From assembly GCF_000299915.1 (NCBI RefSeq), contig NZ_AMRI01000033.1:1-40602 (forward strand): a stretch of 40,602 bases of DNA. The letters run 5' to 3'. Origin of the DNA: Gallaecimonas xiamenensis 3-C-1 (GTDB taxonomy: Bacteria; Pseudomonadota; Gammaproteobacteria; Enterobacterales; Gallaecimonadaceae). The notes under the pieces are model-generated. The model was not told the DNA's origin. It did no database searches and saw nothing but the letters and a program-made list of their open reading frames with translations. Positions 1 to 6,502 of this stretch are shown here, one piece after another. Position 1 is the stretch's first letter; every line of letters starts with the position of its first letter. Made by a program: the position numbers and the translations under genes.

Positions 1-1
1 T

Positions 2-421
2 TGTATGGCCTATGTGGACCTCAACCCGCTTCGCGCCAAGATAGTCGATACCCCTGAGGCCTCTGCTGATGTGTCACTGTCGGCAAGGCTTAATACTGAA
101 GACGACACTAAGCCCGCGTTACTGCCCTTTGTCACCCAGTTTAAAGACAGCCCCAAAGGTATCCCCTTTGCATTGGCTGACTACCTGGCGCTGGTGGATT
201 GGACTGGTCGGGCACAGCGCCAAGACAAACGCGGTTTCATCAGCCAAGAGACGCCCGCCATTCTGGAACGCTTAGGCCTCGATGCCGACAGCTTCCTTAT
301 CGCTCTTGGCCAACACCAGCTGTCCCGTGGCTCTGTGATTGGCCACAAGCAAGCCCAGAGCGCCTATGCCAAAGCCCACCACCGACGACACGTGGTCGGC
401 CCACCGATAAAAGCCGCTTAA
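2..421 (+). CDS. IS200-like/REP-associated transposase, 3' part (5' end outside window)
   Basis: This reading frame is already open at the left edge, and its first codons (Cys-Met-Ala-Tyr-Val-Asp-Leu-Asn-Pro) match the middle of the complete transposase at 991-1947, so it is the C-terminal 139 residues or so of a second copy. The two copies are nearly identical at protein level from here to the common ending VVGPPIKAA. The catalytic N-terminal half, with the HUH histidines, would lie before the window, so whether this copy is intact cannot be told. The stop is followed by a 3' tail unlike that of the complete copy but matching the one at 2324-2512, and ending in the shared terminal motif. Confidence 0.8.
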   Translation, partial: CMAYVDLNPLRAKIVDTPEASADVSLSARLNTEDDTKPALLPFVTQFKDSPKGIPFALADYLALVDWTGRAQRQDKRGFISQETPAILERLGLDADSFLIALGQHQLSRGSVIGHKQAQSAYAKAHHRRHVVGPPIKAA

Positions 422-606
422 TACCCTCACAGCACGCTCATACATCCTCAGCGCCCGCTGACAATCTCGCTCGCCTTGAATCTGCACTTTTAACAGCAAA
501 ACGCGGTATCAGCGTGAAGTCCCCCTCACCCAAAGCGTATTGATATGGCGACGAGAAGACACGTCGAGCTTACTCTTTATGGCTACTCAGAAGATGGGTG
601 TCCTTT
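422..606 (+). repeat. Transposon 3' tail, class B, copy 1, with terminal motif
   Basis: The stretch after the transposase stop is repeated at 2324-2512; long blocks around 'GTGAAGTCCCCCTCACCC' and 'GACGAGAAGACACGTCG' are identical. It ends at 585-606 in the terminal motif CTCAGAAGATGGGTGTCC followed by T-rich sequence. It is unrelated to the tail after the complete copy at 1948-2132, although both tails follow the same coding end and finish with the same motif. I read it as the right end of a second element subtype. Confidence 0.75.
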
Positions 607-908
607 GTTAAATACTAAAATACCAACAAGCAGACTTTTAAGGTCCGTTCCATTCATACTGTCATTTTTCCTTGAATAGCTAACAATAGTTATGAAGCTG
701 GCTCGTTTTCACTCATTAGACCACTGGTCAGAATAACTGCAACTCGTTATTTTACAAGACTAATGCATCAGTCCCACTCAAGCGGCTGCGCAAAAATGCG
801 CCGGCTCCTTTTGCTGATTGGACCGGCTTCTTATCTTGAAGTCGGACCATCTGATAAATCATTTACTCTCAGTGAGAACCGAAAAAAAGAACCGAAAAAA
901 ACGAAAAA
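607..908. other. Spacer between two element copies, no gene recognised
   Basis: About 300 bases lie between the right end of the first element copy and the left end of the complete one. The sequence is more AT-rich than the host genes and becomes very A-rich at 881-910. A short minus-strand frame (583-657) starts after an AAGGAAA-like site and runs directly into the terminal motif. It may be the start of a disrupted host gene, but it is too short to identify. I see no RNA gene here. Confidence 0.5.
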
Positions 909-990
909 AAAGGACACCCATCCAATCATGGCGAAGTCGCATTTTGAAAACTAGCCTTGTAAGACCCTTCTCTAGATAAAGGCTCCGGCC

Positions 991-1947
991 ATGACCCGCC
1001 CGCGCTCTGAACTGGTGTCGGTGAACGACACGCCCTACTACCACTGCATTGGTCGCTGCGTTCGCCGTGCCTTTCTCTGTGGCAAAGACACGCTCACCGG
1101 CCAGGACTTCAGCCACCGCAAGGCTTGGGTGATGGAGCGGCTGAAGGTGTTGCAATCTGTCTTTACCATCGAGCTGTGCGCCTATGCGGTGATGTCCAAT
1201 CATTACCATCTGGTGGTGCATGTGGATGCGAAAGCCGCAGCCGCGTTAGACGATGAGGCTGTTATGGCGCGATGGGAGCAGTTGTTCTCACTACCGCTGC
1301 TGGTCAGTCGCTACCGAACCGGTAAGCTAACCTGTGACGCTGAACGCACTGTGGCGCGGTTACATATCGACAAACTGCGGCAGCGCTTGTGTGACCTATC
1401 TTGGTTTATGCGTTGCTTGAACGAGCATATTGCCCGTAGGGCCAATGAAGAGGACCATTGCAAAGGCCGGTTTTGGGAGGCACGTTTTAAGTCCCAAGCC
1501 ATTTTGGATGAAGCAGGGTTACTGGCCTGCATGGCCTATGTGGACCTCAACCCCCTTCGCGCCAAGATAGTGGATACCCCTGAGGCCTCTGCTGATGTGT
1601 CACTGTCGGCAAGGCTTAATACTGAAGACGACACTAAGCCCGCGTTACTGCCCTTTGTCACCCAGTTTAAAGACAGCCCCAAAGGTATCCCCTTTGCATT
1701 GGCTGACTACCTGGCGCTGGTGGATTGGACTGGTCGGGCACAGCGCCAAGACAAACGCGGCTTTATCAGCCAAGAGACGCCTGCCATTTTGGAGCGCTTA
1801 GGCCTCGATGCCGACAGCTTCCTTATCGCCCTTGGCCAACACCAGCTTTCCCGTGGCACGGTGATTGGCCACAAGCAAGCCCAAAGTGCCTACGCCAAAG
1901 CCCACCACCGACGACACGTAGTAGGCCCACCAATAAAGGCCGCGTAA
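991..1947 (+). CDS. Transposase, Y1/HUH (IS200-like, REP-associated type), 318 residues
   Basis: This protein belongs to the single-tyrosine HUH transposase superfamily (Y1_Tnp), probably the REP-associated transposase branch, which cuts and joins single-stranded DNA. The N-terminus carries DTPYYHCIGRCVRRAFLC, typical of that branch. The metal-binding HUH pair is NHYHLVVH at about residues 70-77. The middle has NEHIARRANEEDHCKGRFWE and the AYVDLNPLRAKI block characteristic of these proteins. The usual length is about 150-320 residues, so it looks full length. The start ATG at 991 is supported by alignment with the second N-terminus at 8197. It is the only complete copy here and the likely source of activity for the degenerate ones around it. 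Confidence 0.85.
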   Translation: MTRPRSELVSVNDTPYYHCIGRCVRRAFLCGKDTLTGQDFSHRKAWVMERLKVLQSVFTIELCAYAVMSNHYHLVVHVDAKAAAALDDEAVMARWEQLFSLPLLVSRYRTGKLTCDAERTVARLHIDKLRQRLCDLSWFMRCLNEHIARRANEEDHCKGRFWEARFKSQAILDEAGLLACMAYVDLNPLRAKIVDTPEASADVSLSARLNTEDDTKPALLPFVTQFKDSPKGIPFALADYLALVDWTGRAQRQDKRGFISQETPAILERLGLDADSFLIALGQHQLSRGTVIGHKQAQSAYAKAHHRRHVVGPPIKAA

Positions 1948-2132
1948 GCCCTCATACCGATCAAATGACCCACTTCAGTGACCACTGACGTCCCCGCACG
2001 GCCAAAAATCATCACTTCAACGTCCACCGAAATGCAATAACCCTTAAAGCTAATTAATGGCATGTCCGGCTTGCTGGATCCGACACCTTCAAGAAATACG
2101 TATTGGGGTCACTCAGAAGATGGGTGTCCTTT
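1948..2132 (+). repeat. Transposon 3' tail, class A, copy 1
   Basis: The sequence after the complete transposase gene recurs at 2777-2962 with only scattered differences, including the blocks CCGATCAAATGA, GGCCAAAAATCATCACTTCA and ACCGAAATGCAATAACCCTT. It ends in ACTCAGAAGATGGGTGTCC at 2111-2129. Read on the minus strand, both copies keep an open frame over this stretch, which may be chance or a relic of a captured gene end. A third, shorter relic lies at about 3065-3156. Confidence 0.75.
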
Positions 2133-2142
2133 TTTATTTTTT

Positions 2143-2323
2143 TAGCCAAGAGACGCCCGCCATTCTGGAACGCTTAGGCCTCAATGCCGACAGCTTCCTT
2201 ATCGCCCTTGGCCAACACCAGCTTTCCCGTGGCTCTGTGATTGGCCAAAAACAGGCTCAAAGTGCCTACGCCAAAGCCCATCACCGACGGCACGTGGTCG
2301 GCCCACCGATAAAAGCCGCTTAA
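2143..2323 (+). pseudogene. Transposase C-terminal fragment (about 60 residues)
   Basis: Immediately after the right end of the complete element, the frame resumes inside a transposase gene at Ser-Gln-Glu-Thr-Pro-Ala-Ile-Leu-Glu and runs to the common C-terminal VVGPPIKAA and stop. It is close to the C-terminus of the intact copy, with a few substitutions (for example Asn for Asp in GLNADSF). It lacks the HUH domain and cannot be functional. The abrupt join at about 2140 in a T-rich stretch suggests one element inserted into, or recombined with, another. Confidence 0.8.
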
Positions 2324-2512
2324 CTCCCCCTGCACCGCCACACTCACAGACCTTCGGCACCCGCTGATAATCTCGCTCGCCTTGGATTTGCATTTTTAAC
2401 AACAAAACACGGTATCAGCGTGAAGTCCCCCTCACCCAAAGCGTATTGATATGGCGACGAGAAGACACGTCGAGCTTACTCTTTATGGCTGCTCAGAAGA
2501 TGGGTGTCCTTT
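2324..2512 (+). repeat. Transposon 3' tail, class B, copy 2
   Basis: This is the second copy of the tail seen at 422-606, ending in CTCAGAAGATGGGTGTCC at 2492-2509. The first third is diverged from copy 1; the last 110 bases are almost identical. It follows the truncated transposase at 2143-2323 and abuts the disrupted lipoprotein gene on the minus strand at 2511. Confidence 0.75.
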
Positions 2513-2630
2513 ATTTTTGCAATTCTAACGGGTTTAGCTTAACCATCTTGAACATGGTGCCAAGGGGCATGCTGCTGCAAGCGCCAAGCAGCATCAGCAT
2601 GCCTAACACCACGATGTTTCTAAGTTTCAT
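2511..2630 (-). pseudogene. Lipoprotein gene truncated by the transposon end
   Basis: On the minus strand an ATG at 2630 opens a 39-residue frame beginning MKLRNIVVLGMLMLLGACSS. It is a classic lipoprotein signal with lipobox LGAC, so Cys18 would be lipidated after cleavage by signal peptidase II. The sequence then continues MPLGTMFKMVKLNPLEL, which resembles the start of a family of small conserved gammaproteobacterial lipoproteins (from memory). The frame stops at a TAA formed by the transposon terminal motif, so the gene seems to have been cut after about 38 codons. I see no continuation elsewhere in the window and no clear ribosome binding site. Confidence 0.55.
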
Positions 2631-2742
2631 AATCAACCGGAGGATGTTGGGGGGGTTGCGTGATTAGGCTTTCATTTTTTAAAAAGTTCAGTGTTAATAG
2701 TCACAGGAGAGCCGTAAACCTATGCCCGTCCAACTAGCGGTG

Positions 2743-2962
2743 GCATATGGTCGGCCCACCGATAAAAGCCGCGTAAGCCACTCATACCGATCAAATGATC
2801 CGCTTCAGTGGCCACTGACATTCCCGCGCGGCCAAAAATCATCACTTCAACGCCCACCGAAATGCAATAACCCTTAAAGCCAATTAAAGGCATGCCCGGC
2901 TTGCTGGATACGACACCTTCAAGAAACACGTATTTCGAACACTCAGAAGATGGGTGTCCTTT
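2743..2962 (+). repeat. Transposase extreme 3' end plus class A tail, copy 2
   Basis: The last codons of a transposase copy (VGPPIKAA then stop at 2774-2776) are followed by a second class A tail ending in the terminal motif at 2941-2959. Only about ten codons of the gene survive, so this is a solo right end, not a gene. The junction upstream (about 2740) adjoins sequence that I cannot assign. Confidence 0.7.
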
Positions 2963-3156
2963 ATTATTTATTTCGAGGCCATTCAGAAGATGGGCGTCCT
3001 CTGTTATTTCACCTTTGAGAAATACGTTTTTGGCTACTTAGAAGATGGGTGTCCTTTATTACTGATGTTAAAGCCAATTAAATGCATGCCCGGTTTTCTG
3101 AAACTAGTACCTTTAAGAAATACGTCTTTGGGTTACTCAGAAGATGGGTGTCATTT
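2941..3156 (+). repeat. Cluster of four direct copies of the element terminal motif
   Basis: Within about 215 bases the motif CAGAAGATGGGTGTCC or a one- or two-base variant occurs four times in the same orientation: 2941-2962, 2981-3002 (GGGCGTCC variant), 3036-3057 (TTAGAAG variant) and 3135-3156 (ending GTCATTT). Short fragments of the class A tail (GAAATACGT, GCCAATTAAA, GCATGCCCGG) lie between them. The array directly adjoins the AT-rich gene island that starts at 3185. It could come from repeated insertions or from recombination between ends. Confidence 0.8.
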
Positions 3157-3184
3157 TTTATTTTCTAACTTAACAACGTGGAGC

Positions 3185-3745
3185 TTATGATTCCTGTCGA
3201 AGATATTCTTGAAGTCGATTAGCTATATCAAGGGAGCTAATGTGTCGCTGTGTTGAAGGTTGAACCATTTTTTTCCATAACCCATTACCATTTAACAAAG
3301 ATTCCCGAATCAAAGTAGATGAAACCACTTTATCTTCAAGATTCTCCCATAGTACTTCAACTTTATAGCCCGCTTGTGACAAGCGCTCTACTTTAGCTTT
3401 ATTCCACGATTCCCTAATTGTCGTAAAGCAGACAGTATTAATATCAATAAACTGGTAAAGTTTTTCAGGTTCATCAATAGGGAATGGAATAAAATCAAAT
3501 TTGGATCTATCGATATTCGCGTCTAGTAACGCGTCTTTTATAATATTGATCCTTTCCAAATAGGTAAGTGGATTTGATGACAGAACACTTCTGTTTGGAG
3601 AGTCATTACACTTTTTTAATTCTTCAATATCGTACTGGGTAATGCCAATCCAAAGAAAATCACAGGATTTTAATGCTGCTAGAGCGTAATCTAAATGTTC
3701 ATTGTGAAATGGCTGAAACCTTCCATGAATTGACCCAACTTTCAT
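3185..3745 (-). CDS. NadM-like nucleotidyltransferase (186 residues)
   Basis: The protein is a small HxGH-class nucleotidyltransferase resembling archaeal-type nicotinamide-nucleotide adenylyltransferase (NadM), an enzyme that joins a nucleotide monophosphate to ATP and releases pyrophosphate. The N-terminal GRFQPFHNEH (8-17) is the ATP-binding signature, with Glu16 in place of the usual Gly of HxGH. The second signature, VSSTLIR at 141-147, matches the ISSTxxR motif. Length fits NadM (about 170-190). The start follows the upstream stop by one base (TAATATG) with AGGGG upstream, so translation is probably coupled to the SelD-like gene. The substrate is unknown: NMN is the family default, but the operon suggests a special role. 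It is the last gene of the AT-rich operon. Confidence 0.75.
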   Translation of the reverse strand: MKVGSIHGRFQPFHNEHLDYALAALKSCDFLWIGITQYDIEELKKCNDSPNRSVLSSNPLTYLERINIIKDALLDANIDRSKFDFIPFPIDEPEKLYQFIDINTVCFTTIRESWNKAKVERLSQAGYKVEVLWENLEDKVVSSTLIRESLLNGNGLWKKMVQPSTQRHISSLDIANRLQEYLRQES

Positions 3746-3746
3746 A

Positions 3747-4712
3747 TTAACCCCTAACTTTTATTATTTGATTTTCAGTACTCACATGAGGTGAAGCTGT
3801 GCCTATATGCATCAACTTGTCAAACCACATACCTAATTCAGCACCTTGTTCAACTATCATTAAGATCGGACCATTTATTTCGCCACCAAATAACACATCC
3901 AGCACTACATCATTTAACCTTTCGACTGAGGAAACACATGCTCCAAATGACTCAAGATTAGATTTCGCTGAACATCCTAAATAATGCTCGATGTTAGCAA
4001 AATCTATATTTAGCGGACTAATAATCCTATCCAAATCTAATGATGCACAATACTGCTGACTTTTTAAAAAAGAGGCTATGTGACCAATTAAACCAAACCC
4101 TGAAATGTCTGTTGAGTACTTTACTAATTCAGATTGAATAAAATATAACCATGTGGAATTACTTTCTAAAAGCAACTGTTTTGAACAAAGATTAGCATCA
4201 CCAGCTCTATGCTTTTGAGTTGTCCAAAAACCAATAGGTTTAGTTAAAAAAATATCATACTCGCCACTCAATCTAGCTTTCGATTTTAACTCTTTGGCTG
4301 TGCCATTCATTGCTATTGTGACCGATGTCTGATCGGCCCTAAATGTGTGGTAATTACAAGAGTTTATTTCCCTCTCATTTAATGCTACTTTCAAGCTATT
4401 AAATAATTGTTTTATCTCATTAACATTAAGGCTTGCGCTAACACCAACACTCACGTTTGCTTGAATCGGGTAAACTCCTGATGCGAATAAATCATTAGCA
4501 CAATGCAACACAGTCGCCTTTGTAAATAATGCAATATCACTTGTAAACGGAAACACGGTGTCAATCGAACTTACTAAGAATTCATCGTTAATTTTTACAA
4601 TATTATTATCTGGTATTAAAAATGAATAATCATTCTCATCTAGTAGTGATTTAAGGCTATGTGCAGGAACCTTGTTTCCACATCCAAAATAGGTTTGATC
4701 GTAATCTAACAT
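3747..4712 (-). CDS. SelD/PurM-like phosphotransferase (selenophosphate synthetase-related)
   Basis: The fold and motifs are those of selenophosphate synthetase and AIR-synthase relatives, ATP-dependent enzymes that make an activated phosphate. Visible SelD hallmarks are FGCGNKV with Cys11 and Lys14 at the positions of E. coli Cys17 and Lys20, IDTVFPF (50-56), CANDLFASG (71-79), YDIFLTKPIG (152-161) and TDISGFGLIGH (201-211). The C-terminal DPQTSGG motif is degraded to LFGGEINGP. At 321 residues it is slightly shorter than SelD (about 347). No selenium genes are nearby and the sequence is very divergent, so it is likely a paralogue with another acceptor. The start abuts the upstream stop (TAAATG). 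Confidence 0.7.
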   Translation of the reverse strand: MLDYDQTYFGCGNKVPAHSLKSLLDENDYSFLIPDNNIVKINDEFLVSSIDTVFPFTSDIALFTKATVLHCANDLFASGVYPIQANVSVGVSASLNVNEIKQLFNSLKVALNEREINSCNYHTFRADQTSVTIAMNGTAKELKSKARLSGEYDIFLTKPIGFWTTQKHRAGDANLCSKQLLLESNSTWLYFIQSELVKYSTDISGFGLIGHIASFLKSQQYCASLDLDRIISPLNIDFANIEHYLGCSAKSNLESFGACVSSVERLNDVVLDVLFGGEINGPILMIVEQGAELGMWFDKLMHIGTASPHVSTENQIIKVRG

Positions 4713-5594
4713 TTATAGTCCAAATTTTGTCCAATCATCTTTGTCGTAAATCCTATTTTTTTCACTCTGCTTCCATAAGTCATTGAAATAATTCTCAAAT
4801 GCTCTGTAATAGAGAAGTTTTCCGTTATTATTAGTAGGACAGTGCAGATGCAATTGAGGCGCAGATGTTCCTTTATCGTTGTTTCCAAACGAATTAAATG
4901 AGCACAAACAATAATGTTCATTGAAAAACATTAATCTAAAAACAGGCATATCCTCTTGAATTTCTGCATCATAGAATCTAATTTCTAGTTTTTCTGTATT
5001 TTGATGGATTGTTTTAATTCTGTTCAACGAAGTCTTTACATTGTCAGCATATTCATTTTGTTGCTTACCATCATTGAGTGCCATCTCCACTAGTGCTTTA
5101 TTATTTGGATTACAAAGTAATAACTGAACTCTATTTTGCCTTGAAGCTGAATTTATCGCCTCCGAAAATTCATCTTCAAGTTGAGTCAACTTATCAGCAC
5201 CAGTACCTAATACCTTAAGGTTTCTTTTTGTGAGCTTTAAAGCTTTTTTATAATCAATACCTTCAGCTATATTTACATCAACCCCAACTATACCTACCTT
5301 TCTAAAATTGAGAATTTCCTTAGCTAACACCCAAGTAGTAATAAAAAGAGCATAGCTTATAACCAAAGCAGCAACTAAAATATCGACTTTATTAAAATAT
5401 ACAAAGAGCAATGTTAACAATATAAAAATTGGAGTAAACCAAATCGCAATAATCGGACTCGAAAAACTTAATGAAGTTTCTTTAAATCCATTTTTTAACT
5501 TGTTGTATATTGCACTAAATATCCAAAAGAGAATTTGAAAAACGACACTAGCTATTAGAGATAGATAAACGCTATGTATATCATTTTGATTCAT
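4713..5594 (-). CDS. Membrane protein with PLD-like cytoplasmic domain, putative effector
   Basis: Three predicted membrane helices (about 8-30, 47-67 and 70-92) are followed by a soluble domain of some 190 residues. That domain has the layout of degenerate phospholipase D-like domains seen in bacterial conflict proteins: a strand and helix around LKVLGTGADKL (126-136), VQLLLCNPNNKAL (156-168), then IRFYDAEIQEDMPVFRLMFF (205-224) and a closing aromatic-rich helix. I do not see the HxK pair of active PLD nucleases, so it may bind a ligand rather than cut phosphodiesters. The domain assignment is from remembered patterns, not a search. It is separated by one base from the NUDIX gene and abuts the SelD-like gene. 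Membrane anchoring suggests the output of the operon. Confidence 0.55.
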   Translation of the reverse strand: MNQNDIHSVYLSLIASVVFQILFWIFSAIYNKLKNGFKETSLSFSSPIIAIWFTPIFILLTLLFVYFNKVDILVAALVISYALFITTWVLAKEILNFRKVGIVGVDVNIAEGIDYKKALKLTKRNLKVLGTGADKLTQLEDEFSEAINSASRQNRVQLLLCNPNNKALVEMALNDGKQQNEYADNVKTSLNRIKTIHQNTEKLEIRFYDAEIQEDMPVFRLMFFNEHYCLCSFNSFGNNDKGTSAPQLHLHCPTNNNGKLLYYRAFENYFNDLWKQSEKNRIYDKDDWTKFGL

Positions 5595-5595
5595 G

Positions 5596-6492
5596 TTAAT
5601 ATTTCCATTTATTTAAAATTTTATCTATAAGTTCTACCGACCAATTCTCATAATCCGTCTTGTTTTTTATAACATCACTTATGTGAGTTAATTCATCATT
5701 AATGTGGTAGCCTTTCTCACCAACTTCGTAATCTTCATTAATCATTTCAACTAAATATACCAGCCCCAAATGCTGACTACTTACATCTCTTGTAGAATCA
5801 TAAAGTAAGCCAATTGGTGTCATAACTGAATCTGGTGAAATGGTAATTTCTTCTTCTAATTCTCGCTTAATAAATGGGTGAGTCGACTCTGGGTCAAAAG
5901 GGTCAAATAAAGAGTTAACTTCTTCATATGTAATATGCCCTCCAAAAATAATCGACCGTTCTCCATGTAACCTTGACTCAGGAGCTTTTGCAGATCTAGT
6001 GTGAGTTATGATTTTATCTTTAAATTTAATTATAAAAACAGAGATTAATTGAACAACCGAATAATCTTCTTCAGCTTCATGCCTAACCATAGGCGTACAA
6101 TTTTCTTTGAACCAATTAGAGTCTATAGGAACTTCGTTTAAACCGTTGATGGAGACTATTTGGGGTAAGATATTTCTATCAAATACAGGTAAATATTCAT
6201 CCATTAGCTGATTTCTTTTCTTTGTCGCTTCGTACTCTTTATACTTTCCGGGGCTGTCATTCAGCCATTTTCTCAGACCAAATGTTCCTTTCTGTAACCT
6301 TACAAATTTTGATGCGCTTTCTAATTGATCTATGTTTTCAGCAAGCCTTGCTCTAATTGCTGTTTTAGGAGTTTTACCTGTGAAATCATATAAACAATTT
6401 GATTCTATTTCTCTCAAGATCGCTTCCGCTGTCAAGGGTTTTTTAACTTGAGCTAAGACAATGTGTATTATGTCTAGAAGACTCTTTTCCAT
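5596..6492 (-). CDS. HARE-HTH and NUDIX domain fusion protein
   Basis: Residues about 4-75 form a HARE-type winged helix (ILREIESNCLYDFTGKTPKT, then KFVRLQKGTFGLRKW), a DNA- or chromatin-associated domain also found in RNA polymerase delta and restriction enzymes. Residues about 140-290 are NUDIX-like: G184 and E190 begin a NUDIX box that ends in RELEEE (210-215). It carries about 12 extra residues in the middle, as in some NUDIX subfamilies. The enzyme would hydrolyse a nucleoside diphosphate linked to another moiety; the winged helix suggests a regulator that senses such a ligand, as NrtR does for NAD metabolism. The start is supported by AAGGAC about nine bases upstream. Ten bases separate it from the DHH gene. 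Confidence 0.65.
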   Translation of the reverse strand: MEKSLLDIIHIVLAQVKKPLTAEAILREIESNCLYDFTGKTPKTAIRARLAENIDQLESASKFVRLQKGTFGLRKWLNDSPGKYKEYEATKKRNQLMDEYLPVFDRNILPQIVSINGLNEVPIDSNWFKENCTPMVRHEAEEDYSVVQLISVFIIKFKDKIITHTRSAKAPESRLHGERSIIFGGHITYEEVNSLFDPFDPESTHPFIKRELEEEITISPDSVMTPIGLLYDSTRDVSSQHLGLVYLVEMINEDYEVGEKGYHINDELTHISDVIKNKTDYENWSVELIDKILNKWKY

Positions 6493-6502
6493 TAAACTGT
6501 CC

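Larger units (their letters stand above)
909..2132 (+). mobile_element. Complete IS200-like/REP-associated transposon with inverted terminal motifs
   Basis: The unit is bounded on the left by AAAGGACACCCATC (909-922) and on the right by GATGGGTGTCCTTT (2119-2132), which are perfect inverse complements over 14 bases. It contains one gene, the transposase at 991-1947, plus a 163-base 3' tail (class A). Classical IS200/IS605 elements and REP-associated transposases lack IS-type inverted repeats, so the ends could be REP-like recognition hairpins rather than true transposon termini. The boundaries are inferred from recurrence of the motif at the edges of every copy in this window; I could not identify a target-site duplication. 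Confidence 0.65.

Noticed and set aside
583-657. Short minus-strand frame that starts with MNGTDLKSLLVG and runs into the terminal motif
   Set aside because: Only about 24 codons, no family signature; it may be a disrupted gene start but cannot be supported.
2941-3156. CRISPR array
   Set aside because: Repeats are unevenly spaced (about 40, 55 and 99 bases), variable, and the intervals hold fragments of the element tail; no cas genes.
3747-4712. True selenophosphate synthetase selD
   Set aside because: Divergent motifs, lost C-terminal signature and no selenium genes; called SelD-like only.
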